NCBI GenBank assembly: GCA_035222895.1 | Contig: JAVYIG010001823.1 | Coordinates: 172,501-236,500, forward strand | DNA from: Strongylocentrotus droebachiensis | Lineage: Eukaryota > Echinodermata > Echinoidea > Camarodonta > Strongylocentrotidae | Length of the DNA: 64,000 nt | Direction of reading: 5' to 3' | Program-made: the position numbers and the translations under genes | The notes under the pieces: generated by a model | Seen by the model: the letters and a program-made list of their open reading frames with translations, nothing else | The model's database searches: none | What the model was told of the DNA's origin: nothing | In this document: one piece after another, positions 35,063 to 47,935 of the stretch | Position numbering within the stretch: the first letter of the stretch is position 1 | Layout: every line of letters starts with the position of its first letter

Positions 35063-35997
35063 TATATTGACCTCATTATTTTTTTAACATGTTATATTGA
35101 ATCATCTACTCTAATGAGTTGAGCATCTTTAATAGCGAAAACAAAAATATATTTCAAATCCAAAATAACGAAAATTACAACTTACACTTACAATTTTTGT
35201 AAAAGAGTTCTCGTTATGATTAATACTCTCATTAAAATTTTAACGTGGAAGCTTACCGTTTGCTTAATTCTCTGCTATGTCAAAAAGTACACGATGAAAC
35301 GGGCCTCTTTTCCCTCATCAGCAGTGTTGACTGTGTTTAATAACTAAATGCATCCCAGCTACCAAGGTTCACGTGTATCTTGATCAATTTTCAGTCAAAG
35401 TAACAGGTAACAACTCACTTGAAAGGTTTGTTCTTGAACGTGTGATGAAGAAACACTATGGCCCGAATTCACAAAGGAGGTTTGTCGACAAACTTAGGTT
35501 TATGTGCGTCATTTGACGCATTTCGATGCGTTTCGACCAAGGTGACTTAGATAATGGAAAGCACAGCGGTGCATAAATCTACTTAGACTTAGTACAGAGA
35601 GGTGGTGTAGTGTGTGTGTGTGTGTGTATTATTTCTTGGCGTACTCCAAAACGAAACCTTCCACATAAAATGTCATCGTCATCGTCATATAGCCATGACA
35701 GCATATATTTCAATGCATATGTATTGCTTATAGTCAGTCGGTAAAGACTATTTGTTATGCAAATCATATACTTCGCCCGGGCTAGCTGTATGGGAATAGT
35801 CTTATTCATACGTAGGCAATTTACCCCGGGGTAAAGGTCGTGTTAAGAGCCAGACGGGGTAAATATGGTGAGGTAGGTGTAAAGGGCGGAGTAGTGACCG
35901 TCTGATCATGAATGATGGTCGTGTTAGCTACGCCTACCTTTACCCAGAGGTGGCGCTCCAGGGGGGGGGGGGAAGGGGACAGTGCCCCCCCCCCCCC
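35063..35997. other. Intergenic spacer
   Basis: AT-rich, with a GGCCCGAATTCACAAAGGAGG word near 35461 like ends of known small repeats, a GT run near 35615 and a G run at 35961-35972. No gene seen. Confidence 0.5.
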
Positions 35998-38137
35998 ACT
36001 TGTTCAAGTACCCACAAAAGTGCCCTTTTTAAATAGGAAATGTGCCCCTTTCCCTTCTCATAAATACCCCTTTTCATCTATGAAAATAGTTCCCTTTCAT
36101 TCTCATAAGTACCCCTTTCATCTCTTGTAAATGACGCTATTCAATTCTGAGAGATACTCGTTTTACTTTGACAAGTGTCCCTTCCCTTTTTTATAATTAC
36201 CCCGGTTTTCATGTTTGATATTGTGCACCGTTTATGTTAACATGTGCCTCTTTTTCTTTTTAATAAGAGCCACTTCCCCCTTCTCATAAAAGCCCTCTTT
36301 CACCTCCGATAAATTCCCTTAAAATCTGATCGGTGCCCCTTTTCTTTCAACAAATGCACATTTCCCTTTATCATTAGTGCCCCTTTTTCATTCTCAAAAG
36401 TGCCTCTTTTCATGTATGGTCAGTGCCCCTTTTCACCTCTGATAATTACCCTTTTAACAATCATATGTGCCCCTTTTCCTTTCTAATAAGGAACCTATCC
36501 TTCTTTTTTATAAATGCTCCTTTTCACTTCTTATAAATGCCCCTATCAAAATCTGATGGGTGCCTCTTTTCCGACCGTAATTGAATGTGGTGGTGGTTAT
36601 TTTACCTGACTTCTAAGAGAGCATAAATGCTTGTAAGTAAGCAACCAGACGGCCGACGGCTTTAGGTCCTCTCCGAGGGACCTGGTAATGAGGATTAATG
36701 CCATATGACCGCGTCACACTGTCCCGAAGTTGACATAAGATGGACACAACATGAAGAAAATTTGAACTTCGCACGAAGATGGCCCCGAACTTGGTCAACA
36801 GCCAACCAACAGCCGAAGCAAGTACGATACCTACAGAAGGTCACACGATGGCACCCGAACCACACACGAAGGCAACACTAAGATGTGAATTTGTAACAAG
36901 AAGTGTACCGCAGGCCACACGAAGGCCACACAATGGTTACACGACGTCGTATCGAGAGTACGATGCGTTCCAACTAGGTCACGAAGGCGTCACGTGACCT
37001 CCCGATGGTATAAAACCTTCGACCGATGGTGGGAAAGTCAATTGCTGATAGGAAATTAATGATGCTCAAAGCAGGGGCGTCGGAGTGACCTCCAAATTGG
37101 GGAACGGGACCAACAAAAAGGGCACTTTCTGAAAAAAGGGGCGCCTACAAAGGGAAATCTCAAAGCGAAAATATACAATTGGTTAGACATTTGTTATATA
37201 CCCCTACATTTTGGTTACATTAACTGGGATGCCTTCAATATTTATTTCTCTTTATACATCATACAAGATATTGTGTAAGCATCATACTTTGCAGTTGGGT
37301 GTGATGGTCTGAATATTCATATGCGATCGAGGAAAGATTTGTGAGGTCGCAGTGCAGAAAATTACATCTTATAAAGAGAACAAACTCAATCATGTTGGGA
37401 TTTTACTCACCTTCTCATAACGGAATACCGAAAAGACCTTTGATAAGTAACATAATTATATCATCTATGAATGCGAGTGAGTGTAGCAAGCGAGCTTTGG
37501 GGGAAATTGCTCTTAGTCACTTTAAATTAGGGGCACGTTTAAAAAGAAAAGAAAACGGGACACTTATCGAAAAGGATAAGACATCTATATCTTATACCTG
37601 AAAAGAAGCACTCATTAAAAAAGGCATTTATGAGAATGGTAAATGGGCATTTGTCGACGGAGTTGGGGCACCCATCATATTTTGATATAGGCATTCATAC
37701 GAGTTGAAAATGGGCATTTATGAAAAGGGGATAGGTCCCTTATTAGAAAGGAAAAGAGGCATGTTTCATTGTTAAAAAGGAAATTGTCAGAGATGTAAAG
37801 GGGCATTTATCGCCCCTGAAAAGAGGCACTGAACAGATATGAAAAGGGGTACTTATGAGAATGAAAAGAGACACTTTTAATAGGTGTAAAAGGGGCACCT
37901 CTCAAATTTTAATAGAGCAATTATCAGAGGTGAAGGGTCAAAATTGAAATGGGGACTTATTGAAGGAAAAGGGGCAAGTGTCAAAATAAAAGGGGTACTT
38001 ATCATTGGGAGAAAAGTAATAGGGGCACATTTTAAGGTAAAATGTGCCCTTTTCCTACGTAAAAAAAGGGCACTTCTTACGAAGTTATAGGGGCACTTTT
38101 CCTACGTAAGAAAGGGCACTTTTGGGGTACTTGAGAA
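35998..38137. mobile_element. Foldback-type element with tandem-repeat arms
   Basis: The left arm (35998-about 36570) is built of degenerate units of about 30-40 bp of the type AGTGCCCCTTTTCAT...TCTGATAA. The right arm (about 37085-38137) has the inverse, AAAAGGGGCACTTATCAGA. The outermost bases CAAGTACCC.CAAAAGTGCCC and their mirror copy define the ends. The centre (36.7-37.0 kb) has its own short repeat around CACACGAAGGC. No transposase. Confidence 0.7.
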
Positions 38138-38389
38138 AGCCTCTGGCTATGAGGATGGCTTTTTATATTCATTTATTCATTCATTCAATATGGTTTATTT
38201 CACATAAAACTTTCATCGCGGCGTTCAGCCGAATTACACACGTTTACAAACAAAATTAATAACAAATAATGTCCACAAGCAATGAAGGAGATGACGAAGG
38301 ATTCCCCGGAAGTGAACCAAACCAACCTAAAGACTGTAGAAACATTCCCCCCAAACAAACAAAATCTTAGAAGATTTATTTTCAGAAAA

Positions 38390-39020
38390 AATAGTTCCAG
38401 GAATATCCATGGCTCTATTATAAAGCTGACATTGGTGCAGTTGTTTGCTTTGGCTGTGAAAGGACCAATGTTATGGGAATCTCAACATTGTCCAAGAAGA
38501 GAGATCCAGCCTTCGTTACAGATGGATTTAATAATTGGAAGAAGGCTACTGAGAGGTTCGACAGGCACTAGGCTTCAGAATCTCACAGATTTGCGGTTGC
38601 TCAGTTGAAGGCCCAAAAGAAACCACCAATTGACAGCCAGCTGAAGAGACAAATCCAAGAACAACAAGATGCTGCTCGTCACTCATTAGTAAAGATCTTC
38701 ACCCCATTAAGGTACCTCCTGCGACAGGGGTTGCCATTTCACAGAAGAAAGGCAGATGAAGGCAACCTGGAGCAATTACTCAAAATGATTTCTGTTGTTG
38801 ATCCTCAATTAAGTTCTTATTTAACACAAACAACAAAGTTCATTTCCCCCAACATCTCAAGAAGAGGTTATTAAAATCATGGCACACAAGGTCGGCCGAG
38901 AAGTTGCCAAAGAGATCAGAGAAGATGGCATTTTCGGGATCATGGTAGATGGTACACAGGATATATATCCGGAATGGAGCAAGAAGCAATATGTTTTTTT
39001 CATTTACTAATGAGAACTAT
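38390..39020 (+). pseudogene. hAT-type transposase fragment (TTF zinc finger, DUF4371/ZMYM1-like)
   Basis: Joining frames by eye gives the N-terminal part of a hAT-like transposase: an ADIGAVVCFGCE zinc-finger segment, DGFNNWKKATERFDRH, SHRFAVAQLKAQ, RKADEGNLEQLLKMI, then VIKIMAHKVGREVAKEI and IMVDGTQDI, the start of the catalytic region. At least one in-frame stop and several frameshifts break it, and nothing of the remaining two thirds follows. Dead copy. Confidence 0.8.
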
Positions 39021-39745
39021 GTTTTTTTGAGATCTCCTTACACAGAATATGGGGTTTTCACGATGAATGTTGTTTGGAGACATCAATATTCATAAAATGT
39101 ATGTTTCTATTACCAGGAAGTAAAGAATTTTCTGTCTACATGAACCTTTCCTGGTTGCTTATTAATGCATTTGCCCACTGGTAACATAATACTTTCACAA
39201 GTTGATATCCCTCACCATTGGATTTTGTTTTGGTAATGTCTAAATTTCGTTTAAAAATAGATGATATCAGTCTGTAGTGGTAGGCCTACACTGCAGGCAA
39301 GAGTCAGGACTAACATTTAGCATGTTATTAATTTTACTACCACTCTTATATTCTCTGAAATGTTATCTTTATTGAGGGTGACTTGAACAAGTTAATAACT
39401 TGGAAGGGAGGGGGTGCAACCTGCCACACGCTTCTACCTCTTGGTTGCTTTGATCCATTGCCGAAATTATTTTTGGCACCTATCATCCCCCCAACCACGG
39501 ATACAAATCGACACCAATGATTAAAATTAAATTATTATGATCGATGGTAGAGATTAGTGGAGCGTGGATGAAAAGCATGTCCATGTAATATACATTCTGA
39601 AGAGGAGAATGGGAAGCTTGTCCCAAAAGGTTTACATAAACTGGAACCAACCAACCTTAGACTTGAAAATGAGATAAAAGAATATGATATCATACTTTAG
39701 TGTTGTTTTTTAAATTCTCACCAACATACCTGCACCTATACACGA
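39021..39745. other. Spacer
   Basis: No coding or repeat signal recognised. Confidence 0.5.
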
Positions 39746-41135
39746 AAATTCCGATAACAGGTCAATTTGAACCATCATTGAATGAATTAAGTAATGCGAA
39801 TATGACTATCATATGTATTCATTTCTTGTCCTTTTGACTCTATTTTGCCTTAATATAATATCTCAAACATTTTGTTTATCATAATGCTCAGCTTTTATAC
39901 AATTGAACTTATTCAATGGATCGTACTTTGAACTTGCTGAGCTAGATTTTGCCACAAGTCTAGCACGTCAATGGTATTGGCCCGTTATTCATTTTGCGTA
40001 CAGCCACCATATCACACAAATTGTGGATTATGGTAAAGGTAAACATGGACATTGATCGTGTTGTATGGATATTCATAATATGTTTGTTTACTTATGAGGT
40101 GGAAGTTTGTATTTTCAGGGTGGTTCAATCTGTATCTGAATCCCGTTGTGTACCCTAGTGTGGTTTATTAAAAAAAAGGATCATGGCGTGTATGGTTGTA
40201 TGTGGGTATGCCTCGTGCGTCATTATGGGTATCCTATTTCATACCAAAAGCTGTTGTTTTATTTCCATGTACATTCAATTTTGTAAACGTGAATAGGAAA
40301 AGAAAGAATCATTGATGTTGCTGGTCGATATAAACTATAGCTATTATGGCATGATGTTTTTCCTGGTTACTCTTTTACTGCATTGTCCGACTCATTTTCC
40401 TTGTGTTGAGAACTCAAAAAACAAAGTTGTCTTCTTTTCGTTTTCTAGAATAACATAAAACTAAGCAAATTTGTTTCGTGTTAAGGAATGTGTCATTCAA
40501 AATAGAAATAATGCCTTTTTGCCCTGTGGCTACTTTAATGAGTTGGAAAATGTCTAGTTAATGAGCAAAACAGACTATAGTTAAACATTGAACATCAAGA
40601 TATGCATTATTTAAATAAAATTAATTACAGTATATATGTGTCCATTGACATTGTTTTGTCAATGTATCACCGAATTATTGCATCAGGGAGGAAAAAGATT
40701 AGTATGCTTTATCGAAATTATGTCTTCATACTTATTTTTTAACATTTTCCATGATCTTACGCAAGGAGATGTTTCATATTAAAGAAACATATGTACCTGA
40801 GACTGGAAGTGAAGTGTGTTTGATAGTGCTTTGAAGGTTTTTTGGCCCCGGCACTCAAAGATAAATTAGCAATTGTTTGCTATTTTGGAGTTGACAATGA
40901 TTTTACAGTTATTTGATTGAACGATTCATCAATCAATCGTACAATCAATTGCTAATTTTTGAGATACAGATCCCTAGAGTTTGTATCAGTTAACAGAATC
41001 GTATAACAACCTTTGACTAATTCCATCACATGTTCGGCAAAAGGGTTGATCTTGAAAAATCACATTTATTTAGGACAAAACTGACTTTTTGACTGGTTCT
41101 TGGTTTCCTTCATTTTTCATGGAAGATAATGGTTG
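39746..41135. repeat. 1.4-kb tandem duplication, copy 1
   Basis: Starts near TTCCGATAACAGGTCAATTT and aligns over its full length with 41136-42538, with scattered substitutions and small indels (offset about 1390 bp). No gene recognised in it; the longest frame in copy 2 (41390-41695) is broken in this copy. Confidence 0.85.
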
Positions 41136-42538
41136 CAAATTCCGATAACAGGTCAATTTGAACCATCATTGAATGAATTAAGTAATGCGAATATGACTAT
41201 CATATGTATTCATTTCTTGTCCTATTGACTCTATTTTGCCTTAATCTAATATCTCAAACATTTTGTTTATCATAATTCTTAGCTTTTATACAATAATATT
41301 GAACTTATTCAATGGATCGCACTTTGAACTTGCTGAGCTAGATTTTGCCACAAGTTTAGCACGTCAATGGTATTAGCCCGTTATTCATTTTGCGTACAGC
41401 CACAAAATCACACAAATTGTGGATTCTAGAAAAGGTAAACATGGACATTGATCGTGTTTTATGGATATTCATAATAAATTATGTTTGTTTACATATTAGG
41501 TGGAAATTTGTATTTTCAGGGTGGTTCAATCTGTATCTGAATCCCGTTGTGTACCCTAGTGTGGGTTATAAACAAAAAAGGGATCATGGCGTGTATGGTT
41601 GTACATGTATGTGGGTATGCCTCATGCGTCATTATGGGTATCCTATTTCATACCAAAAGTTTTTATTCTATTTCAATGTACATTCAATTTTGTAGATTTG
41701 AATAGGAAAAGAAAGAATCATTGATGTTGCTGGTCGATATAAACTATAGCTATTATGGCATGATGTTTTGCCTGGTTACTTTTTTACTGCATCGTCCGAC
41801 TCATTGTCCTTGTGTTGAGAACTACAAAAAAACAAAGTTGTCTTGTTTTCGATTTTTAGAATAACATAAAACTAAGCAAATTTGTTTCGTGTTAAGGAAT
41901 GTGTAATTCAAAATAGAAAAAATGCCTTTCTTGCCCTGTGGCTACTTTAATGAATTAGAAAATGTCTAGAGCAAAACAGACTATAGTTAAACATTGAACA
42001 TCAAGATATGCATTAATTAATTAAAAATAAATCACAGTATTCATCTGTCCTTTGACATTTTATGTCAATGTATCACCGAATTATTGCATCAGGGAGGAAA
42101 AAGATTTGTATGCTTTATCGAAATTATGTCTTCATACTTATTTTTTAACATTTTCTATGATCTTACGCAAGGAGATGTTTCATCTTAAAGAAACATATGT
42201 ACCTGAGACTGGAAGTGAAGTGTGTTTGATAGTGCTTTGAAGTGTTTTGGGCCCCGGCACTCAAAGATAAATTAGCAATTGTTTGCTATTTGGAATTGAC
42301 AATGATTTACAGTTATTTGATTGTACGATTGATTTATCAATCGTCCGACCAATTGCTAATGTTTGGAATACAGGTCCCTAGAGTTTGTATCAGTTAACAG
42401 AATCGTCTAACAACCTTTGACTACTTCCATCACATGTTCGGCAAAAGGGTGGATCTTGAAAAATCACATTTATTTAGGACAAAACTGAGTTTGACTGGTT
42501 CTTGTTTTCCTTCATTTTTCGTGGAAGATAATGGTTGA
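41136..42538. repeat. 1.4-kb tandem duplication, copy 2
   Basis: Second copy of 39746-41135. It ends at GGAAGATAATGGTTG, the same word that precedes copy 2 at the end of copy 1, as expected for unequal crossing-over or slippage. Confidence 0.85.
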
Positions 42539-45231
42539 AATGTTTATTGTCCAGCTCTTTAAGGACAATTAGGATTTATTTCGAAAAAAGGGAATTGTGA
42601 ATTTGATAGAAAGATCCATTAGAAAAAAGAGAAATACGTCTTTTTACAAACAAATTCGATCTCCCGCTGAAGCAGTGTTATTTTGTCAAAAGGGTGTACA
42701 GCCAGAAGCCCACCCCTTTTTAAGATTCCATATTATTTGATTTGATTTGATTTATTTATTTCTGTTTGATTTTCTTTTTCTTTTGCAGTTTTATAAATAT
42801 GTAACAAACAAAACATTGCAAATTGTACACAATCATGACAAAAGAAGGCCCAGTAACTAATCGAAAACATCAAACAGGAGGATTGACAAAGTTAGCAAAG
42901 CTTGATAGCATGACTACACTCAATGGATACATAATAATACAAATAAGGAGGACAAAATATTGGTAAAAGGGGAAAAGGGAGAGAGAGAGAGAGAGAGAAA
43001 CAAAGAAGAACAAAAGAAATAGGGGGTGTATGTAGTAGTTGGATTTCAATTTGATATATAAAGATAAAACAAAGAAGATGCACATTTGAATACTGGGTGG
43101 CCAACGTGAGATACATTATAGAATGAGAAGACTCGCGAGGTTTCTGGTCATTATGATTAAGAACGTATAATATCAGCGAGCTGGTTTATAAAGATTGTAA
43201 ACCTGGGCCTGCGAGTCGGAGCCTTGAAATGTTTGTATACAAAACAGTGTTTAGTCAGTATCCCAAGTTGCGAAAAGGATGTATCTAAACACACAACCGA
43301 TGTATTCTCTTCGGGAAGAAGTTTTATTTTGTTTAGTCTTAAATTTCAGCTCTGACAGTAATTTGAGAAACTAGCTGATTATGTTGTATAAAGGATTATG
43401 CTGTCCATGTAACAGTACTGCTATTCCCAATGAATGTCGTACTAATTTTGTTCACATTTCATAATTCAAGTATGCAATAATACATTAATAATGTTTGCAT
43501 AAAGTTCTGACAACTACAGTTGCACGGCACGGTGTAGTTTTAAGTATGTATATGACCTAGTAAAACGCAATTTGTAAATAAGTTTATTGAACTGGAAATC
43601 TTTGTTACCAGTTAAAAGTTTATTTTATATGACAGACCACATATACAGTACAATAAATTTATCTTGAAATAATGTTTCATAATCTATAATATTGGAGCAC
43701 TTGCAAAAAAGTTGTAACTCGACATGAAAATCGTTTGAATTGTATTGTAATTATATAACTCGAAACTAAATTTCAAACAAAATAATCAGCTAGTTTCTTA
43801 TGAAAAGGGATAGTTGAGTTTGGGTATAGAGGGCGCTACACAAAATAATTTGTTGTGAGATAATAAAAACTGAGTGTTAAATTTGAAAGAGCATGCAATT
43901 TAAATGACAACATCATCTTTGTTTGATCAAAATCGGTTCAGAGACACCTGAAATATCCGTAAATATAACAATTTGTAATAGTTGTGGAGCCCCACAAATA
44001 TTCGCTAATTTTGAATCAGCCGTTGAAAGAACGATAGCGCCTTATACGTTTTAATTAACGGTCACGGTATTGTTTTGAAAGTTAGGCTGAATTGGTTTAG
44101 TAGGATTTAATCTAAACTTCACACATTTGGGGGTCTAAAATTGCCTTCATAGTAATTTTATGTCCTAAAAGGACACTAAGGAAAGTCATAAATAAGAAGA
44201 AGAGCAATGACCATGCATGCACTTGATCTCCCGGTTCATTCCACCCCTCCCCCGTCTTTCTCCCTCTTCCTCTCTCTTTCAGTCCTTTACTTTTCCTCTC
44301 CCTCTCCCTTTATGAACAGGTTACCTTCTCTTCAAATGACCCCCCCCCCTCTCTCTCTCTCTCTCTCTTTCTCTATTTGTTACTGATTCCCTCTTCTTCT
44401 TTTTTCATAAGACAAATTTTCAACTTGATATCAACACAGCAAAAGTTGATCGTTTGTTCAATGCAAGATTTATTCATCCGACATGTTTTACCTCTATATT
44501 GTTCATTCCAGACGTAATTTAAATTCAAGCCTAGAAGTATGCTGATGGTTGTTTTCAGCTGTTATAAATAATATTGAACTCTGCTTGTTTAATGTCTTAT
44601 TTGTTCAAAATCACAATAACAGTTGCATCACATAGTTGAAGTAAGCAAAGCAGCAATGCCAAAACTAAGTTGAGAAATATCTTTTTAATTAAAAAAAATA
44701 TATATCACATGAATTGAAAGTTTCATATTTCTCCTAATTTCAGATTTGTAATTTTTGAGAGAGATCAAACATTTTTAGAATTAATCCATCCACAATGAAG
44801 GTTATCATAACTTTAAAATATGCACAAATGTCATGGATGATCAAAATGTTAAATATAATAATACAAACAATAATAAAATGTTACTTATGAAGCATTTACC
44901 ACCGAAGTCTCTAAGCACTATAACAAAACAAAATTGACTGATAAACAATCACATATTAAACAATACAAAAAAGTGAAAATAAACCTACAAATTACAATAC
45001 ATATGAAATACACATTGGGAACAGAGATAGTTAATCATCAAAAGCAAGAGACATCCAAAGTTAATTACATGCAGTCCTTGCACATTCTACATGCAGTCTT
45101 ATTCTATATTGAGCAGCTTTGTAAATGTCATGGCTGCAGTCCAGAAAGAAATAAGCTAATCCAGCATGTGACCATATCATTCACTAGTAATTAACACTCA
45201 CATTTATTGGCATCAAACCAACCATCATGTC
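42539..45231. other. Spacer with LINE-tail-like sequence and microsatellites
   Basis: TTTGATTTGATTTATTTATT near 42735 looks like the reverse of a LINE 3' end. GA repeat near 42978, CT repeat near 44350. No gene found. Confidence 0.5.
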
Positions 45232-45596
45232 ATGGAGACATAACTGAGTTTACCAGTTACCACATGTGCACATGACATGGAGACATGACTGAGTTTACCC
45301 ATTACCACATGTGCACATGACATGGAGACATGACTGAGTTTACCAGTTACCACATGTGCACATGACATGGAGACATCACTGAGTTTACCAGTTACCACAT
45401 GTGCACATGACATGGAGACATCACTGAGTTTACCAGTTACCACATGTGCACATGACATGGAGACATCACTGAGTTTACCAGTTACCACATGTGCACATGA
45501 CATGGAGACATCACTGAGTTTACCCATTACCACATGTGCACATGACATGGAGACATCACTGAGTTTACCAATTACCACATGTGCACATGACATGGA
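45232..45596. repeat. 45-bp minisatellite, about eight copies
   Basis: Unit of 45 bp containing ACCACATGTGCACATGACAT and CACTGAGTTTACC. The unit length is a multiple of three, so both strands stay open across the array (15-residue repeat SMSCAHVV.GKLSDV on minus). It lacks splice sites or codon signals and is read as non-coding. Confidence 0.9.
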
Positions 45597-47057
45597 GAGT
45601 CTTGTAGTAATGCAATGATAAAATTTAGCCAGCAACCATATTTTGCCAAGTCACCAATTGATATTGCCTGTGCAAAATCTCTTCAACTTTTATAAATAAA
45701 CTTTGCATCAGTATTAAATTAGATATTTCCCAAATCCAATTTCTAAAGATATTGTTCAATGTTTAAGATTTTACACTTTGTGTCAATGTGAGTCGATAAC
45801 AATAAATGCTATGTCTCTGAAACATTAGAATAATAGAATTATACAAACATATACTATCAGTAGATTCTTCAGAACCTGTTGAATACCTCATCCAGCCCAA
45901 GTATGGTTTATTGTCCCAGGGCCTTCGTCTACATTCATTGCCATTACCATTTTCATACCTGAAAACCTGTGCATAGATGAAAGCATTTCTTGAAAAGCTA
46001 AATGGAGAAATACATGTCTTAGGAGAACAAGTCCCTAAAACTTTGAGCATATAACAGTTGCAACAACAGCAGGAAAAAAGAATAGAAGCAGTGAGTTATT
46101 TGGCTTTGGGAAGCTATACAAATAGCTCTGGTAAACTGACAAAGAACTCTGGTAACACATGTATATCAATTACTTACTTAAATATCAATGTATGGGAATC
46201 GCACTTATACAACACCTAATCCTAAAAGAGCTCCCGCAAGGAAAAAAGTACACACTGAGCCACAGTGTATGCCAAATTTACTCACACTCAATCAAATTAA
46301 TTGATTTCAGTGTATTTAAATAATGGTTATAATAATTTTGATGATTGCAGCCCTGCAACTTACCATCTATATGTAAGATAACGATATCAATAAGCTATGG
46401 TTACAAAACATATTATTCTTCATGATTCGTTCCAGTTTCCATATGGGATTAACAATTAAGGTTGTATGTTGACAAACCTTTTCAAATTATGAAAATCGCT
46501 GGCATCAGCATCAACTTGGAATCTACTGGGGTGACATTGTAACAGAGATGACTGTAAGCAGACTCTACATGTATCTCCACAATATTCTCCTTAGTGCAGG
46601 AAGTACATCTGCACCTGGTAATCATAATGGAAAATCAAATTCTTCCCGAAAATCATTGTTAACATTCAATTCCAGAAGTGTAAGCCCATTTCAGGTAGTT
46701 TCCCAGATCACTGTCTAGACTTATCCATGTCCATGATTTATAACTTGCAATGGACTATGAGTGTTAAGTGACAAGAACACTACATAACTTAAATTTTAGC
46801 CCATATTGCCAATAGAGTACCTAAGTGCTAACGTCATATTCGCTCGTCGTCAATGTTACTGGTTCCAAACAACAGAGCCTTTGCATGAGGTTCATCATGA
46901 AATCATTCAAGCAATAGGGTGTAGCAGGGCAAACTAAGTCTTTGGTGCTGGTGTGATCACCATGCCATTGTTTGGCACAAAATTGTTGGGAACCAGCAAC
47001 CTTGGCAGCTTGGCCAGTATGACGACACACTTTGATGTGATATGTTGTTCATATCTT
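45597..47057. other. Region downstream of the DGCR6 homologue
   Basis: Mostly unrecognised. A minus-strand segment near 45885-45955 is bounded by TTTTCAG and GTATTC and encodes NECRRRPWDNKPYLGWM; it could be a lone exon but has no partner. The rest may be 3'UTR or spacer. Confidence 0.4.
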
Positions 47058-47231
47058 GTTAACTGACAGTCTCTGGAACTCCTATCGGTGCAAATCGGTG
47101 ATGAACTCCACGACCAGGACGGACCTTTGCTGCACTATGAAGGATTATGAGTTCATTGGAAGCAAGGCACCATAACCTTCTTCATGGTAGTCTGTTGCTC
47201 TGCAGCACATCTACAAGACATTTCAGATCAT
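47058..47231 (-). pseudogene. Decayed tandem copy of the DGCR6 last-exon tail, outer
   Basis: Homologous to the end of the coding exon at 47407-47580. Minus-strand reading gives CAAEQQTTMKKVMVPCFQ, then an in-frame TGA where the true exon has Arg. Confidence 0.75.
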
Positions 47232-47406
47232 GTTTACTGATAGTCTCTGGAACTCTATTCTGTGCAATTCGGTGATAATATCCATGACCAAGACGTTCCT
47301 CTGCTGCACTATGAAGGTTCATGAGTTCATTGGAAGCAAGGCACCCTAACCTTCTCCATGGCAGTCTCGTGTTCTGCAGCACATCTACAAGACATTTCAG
47401 ATCATG
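47232..47406 (-). pseudogene. Decayed tandem copy of the DGCR6 last-exon tail, inner
   Basis: About 175 bp, reading CAAEHETAMEKVRVPCFQ and then the same TGA as the outer copy. The shared stop shows one copy was made from the other. Both lie directly downstream of the real stop codon and would be in the 3'UTR. Confidence 0.78.
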
Positions 47407-47625
47407 TTAACTGACCGACTCTGCCGTTTCCATTCTGTGTAACTTTGTGATAAACTCCAGGATGTACATCTGTAGTCTAGACTCCTTTGAATCATGAGTT
47501 CGTTGGAAGCCAGGGACTCCAGCATTCTCAAGGGTTGTCTGTTGCTCTGCAGCACAGGTATCTAGCTCTATCAAGATCCTCTCATCCATTCTCTTCTGTT
47601 CCTCAGACATCTTCTTATCCAGTGC
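47407..47625 (-). CDS. DGCR6: DGCR6 homologue, last exon
   Basis: 72 codons plus TAA, acceptor TTTCCCAACAG, phase 0. The sequence ALDKKMSEEQKRMDERILIE, then LDTCAAEQQTTLENAGVPGF and LQMYILEFITKL matches the C-terminal half of vertebrate DGCR6 (MDQKIVLELD..ADQQSTLEKAGVAGF) and its fly relative gonadal, a small coiled-coil protein of unclear biochemical role. The coiled-coil spacing and the LExAGVxGF block are intact. The end is shorter than the human protein. A palindromic element sits 36 bp upstream in the intron. Confidence 0.92.
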   Translation of the reverse strand, partial: ALDKKMSEEQKRMDERILIELDTCAAEQQTTLENAGVPGFQRTHDSKESRLQMYILEFITKLHRMETAESVS

Positions 47626-47660
47626 CTGTTGGGAAATTTTAAGAAAAAGTTATGATAGTA

Positions 47661-47831
47661 AGCAAATAATCACCATCGTTGAAAGTGATGGGACAAACTA
47701 TCACTTCCGAGGCGATCTGGATGTAGCTGTCTTTCCGGAGCGAAGCTGAGGAAAGATAGCATATAGTACATTCAGATCGCCAAGGATGTGATAGTTTGCC
47801 ATCGCCTGAAACCAAAAGGTGATTATTTGCT
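47661..47831. mobile_element. Palindromic MITE in the DGCR6 intron
   Basis: Ends AGCAAATAATCACC and GGTGATTATTTGCT; arms of about 80 bp share ACAAACTATCAC and GCGATCT. Related in its core (CAAACTATCA, GCGAT, AAGATAG) to the palindrome at 49162-49284. Confidence 0.7.
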
Positions 47832-47935
47832 TTATATTCCACATCGGAAACATTTCACTTCTTCCGTCATTTTAGAGCAACACATCATCAATTAACAGCT
47901 AGGAAACGGTGTACGATACGTACACAAGAAAGTGC

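Noticed and set aside
45225..45635. 136-residue repetitive protein
   Set aside because: A 45-bp unit keeps the frame open by arithmetic on both strands; no splice sites, start context or family.
45885..45955. Confident exon of a further gene
   Set aside because: Splice-like borders exist, but there is no partner exon, phase check or recognised domain.
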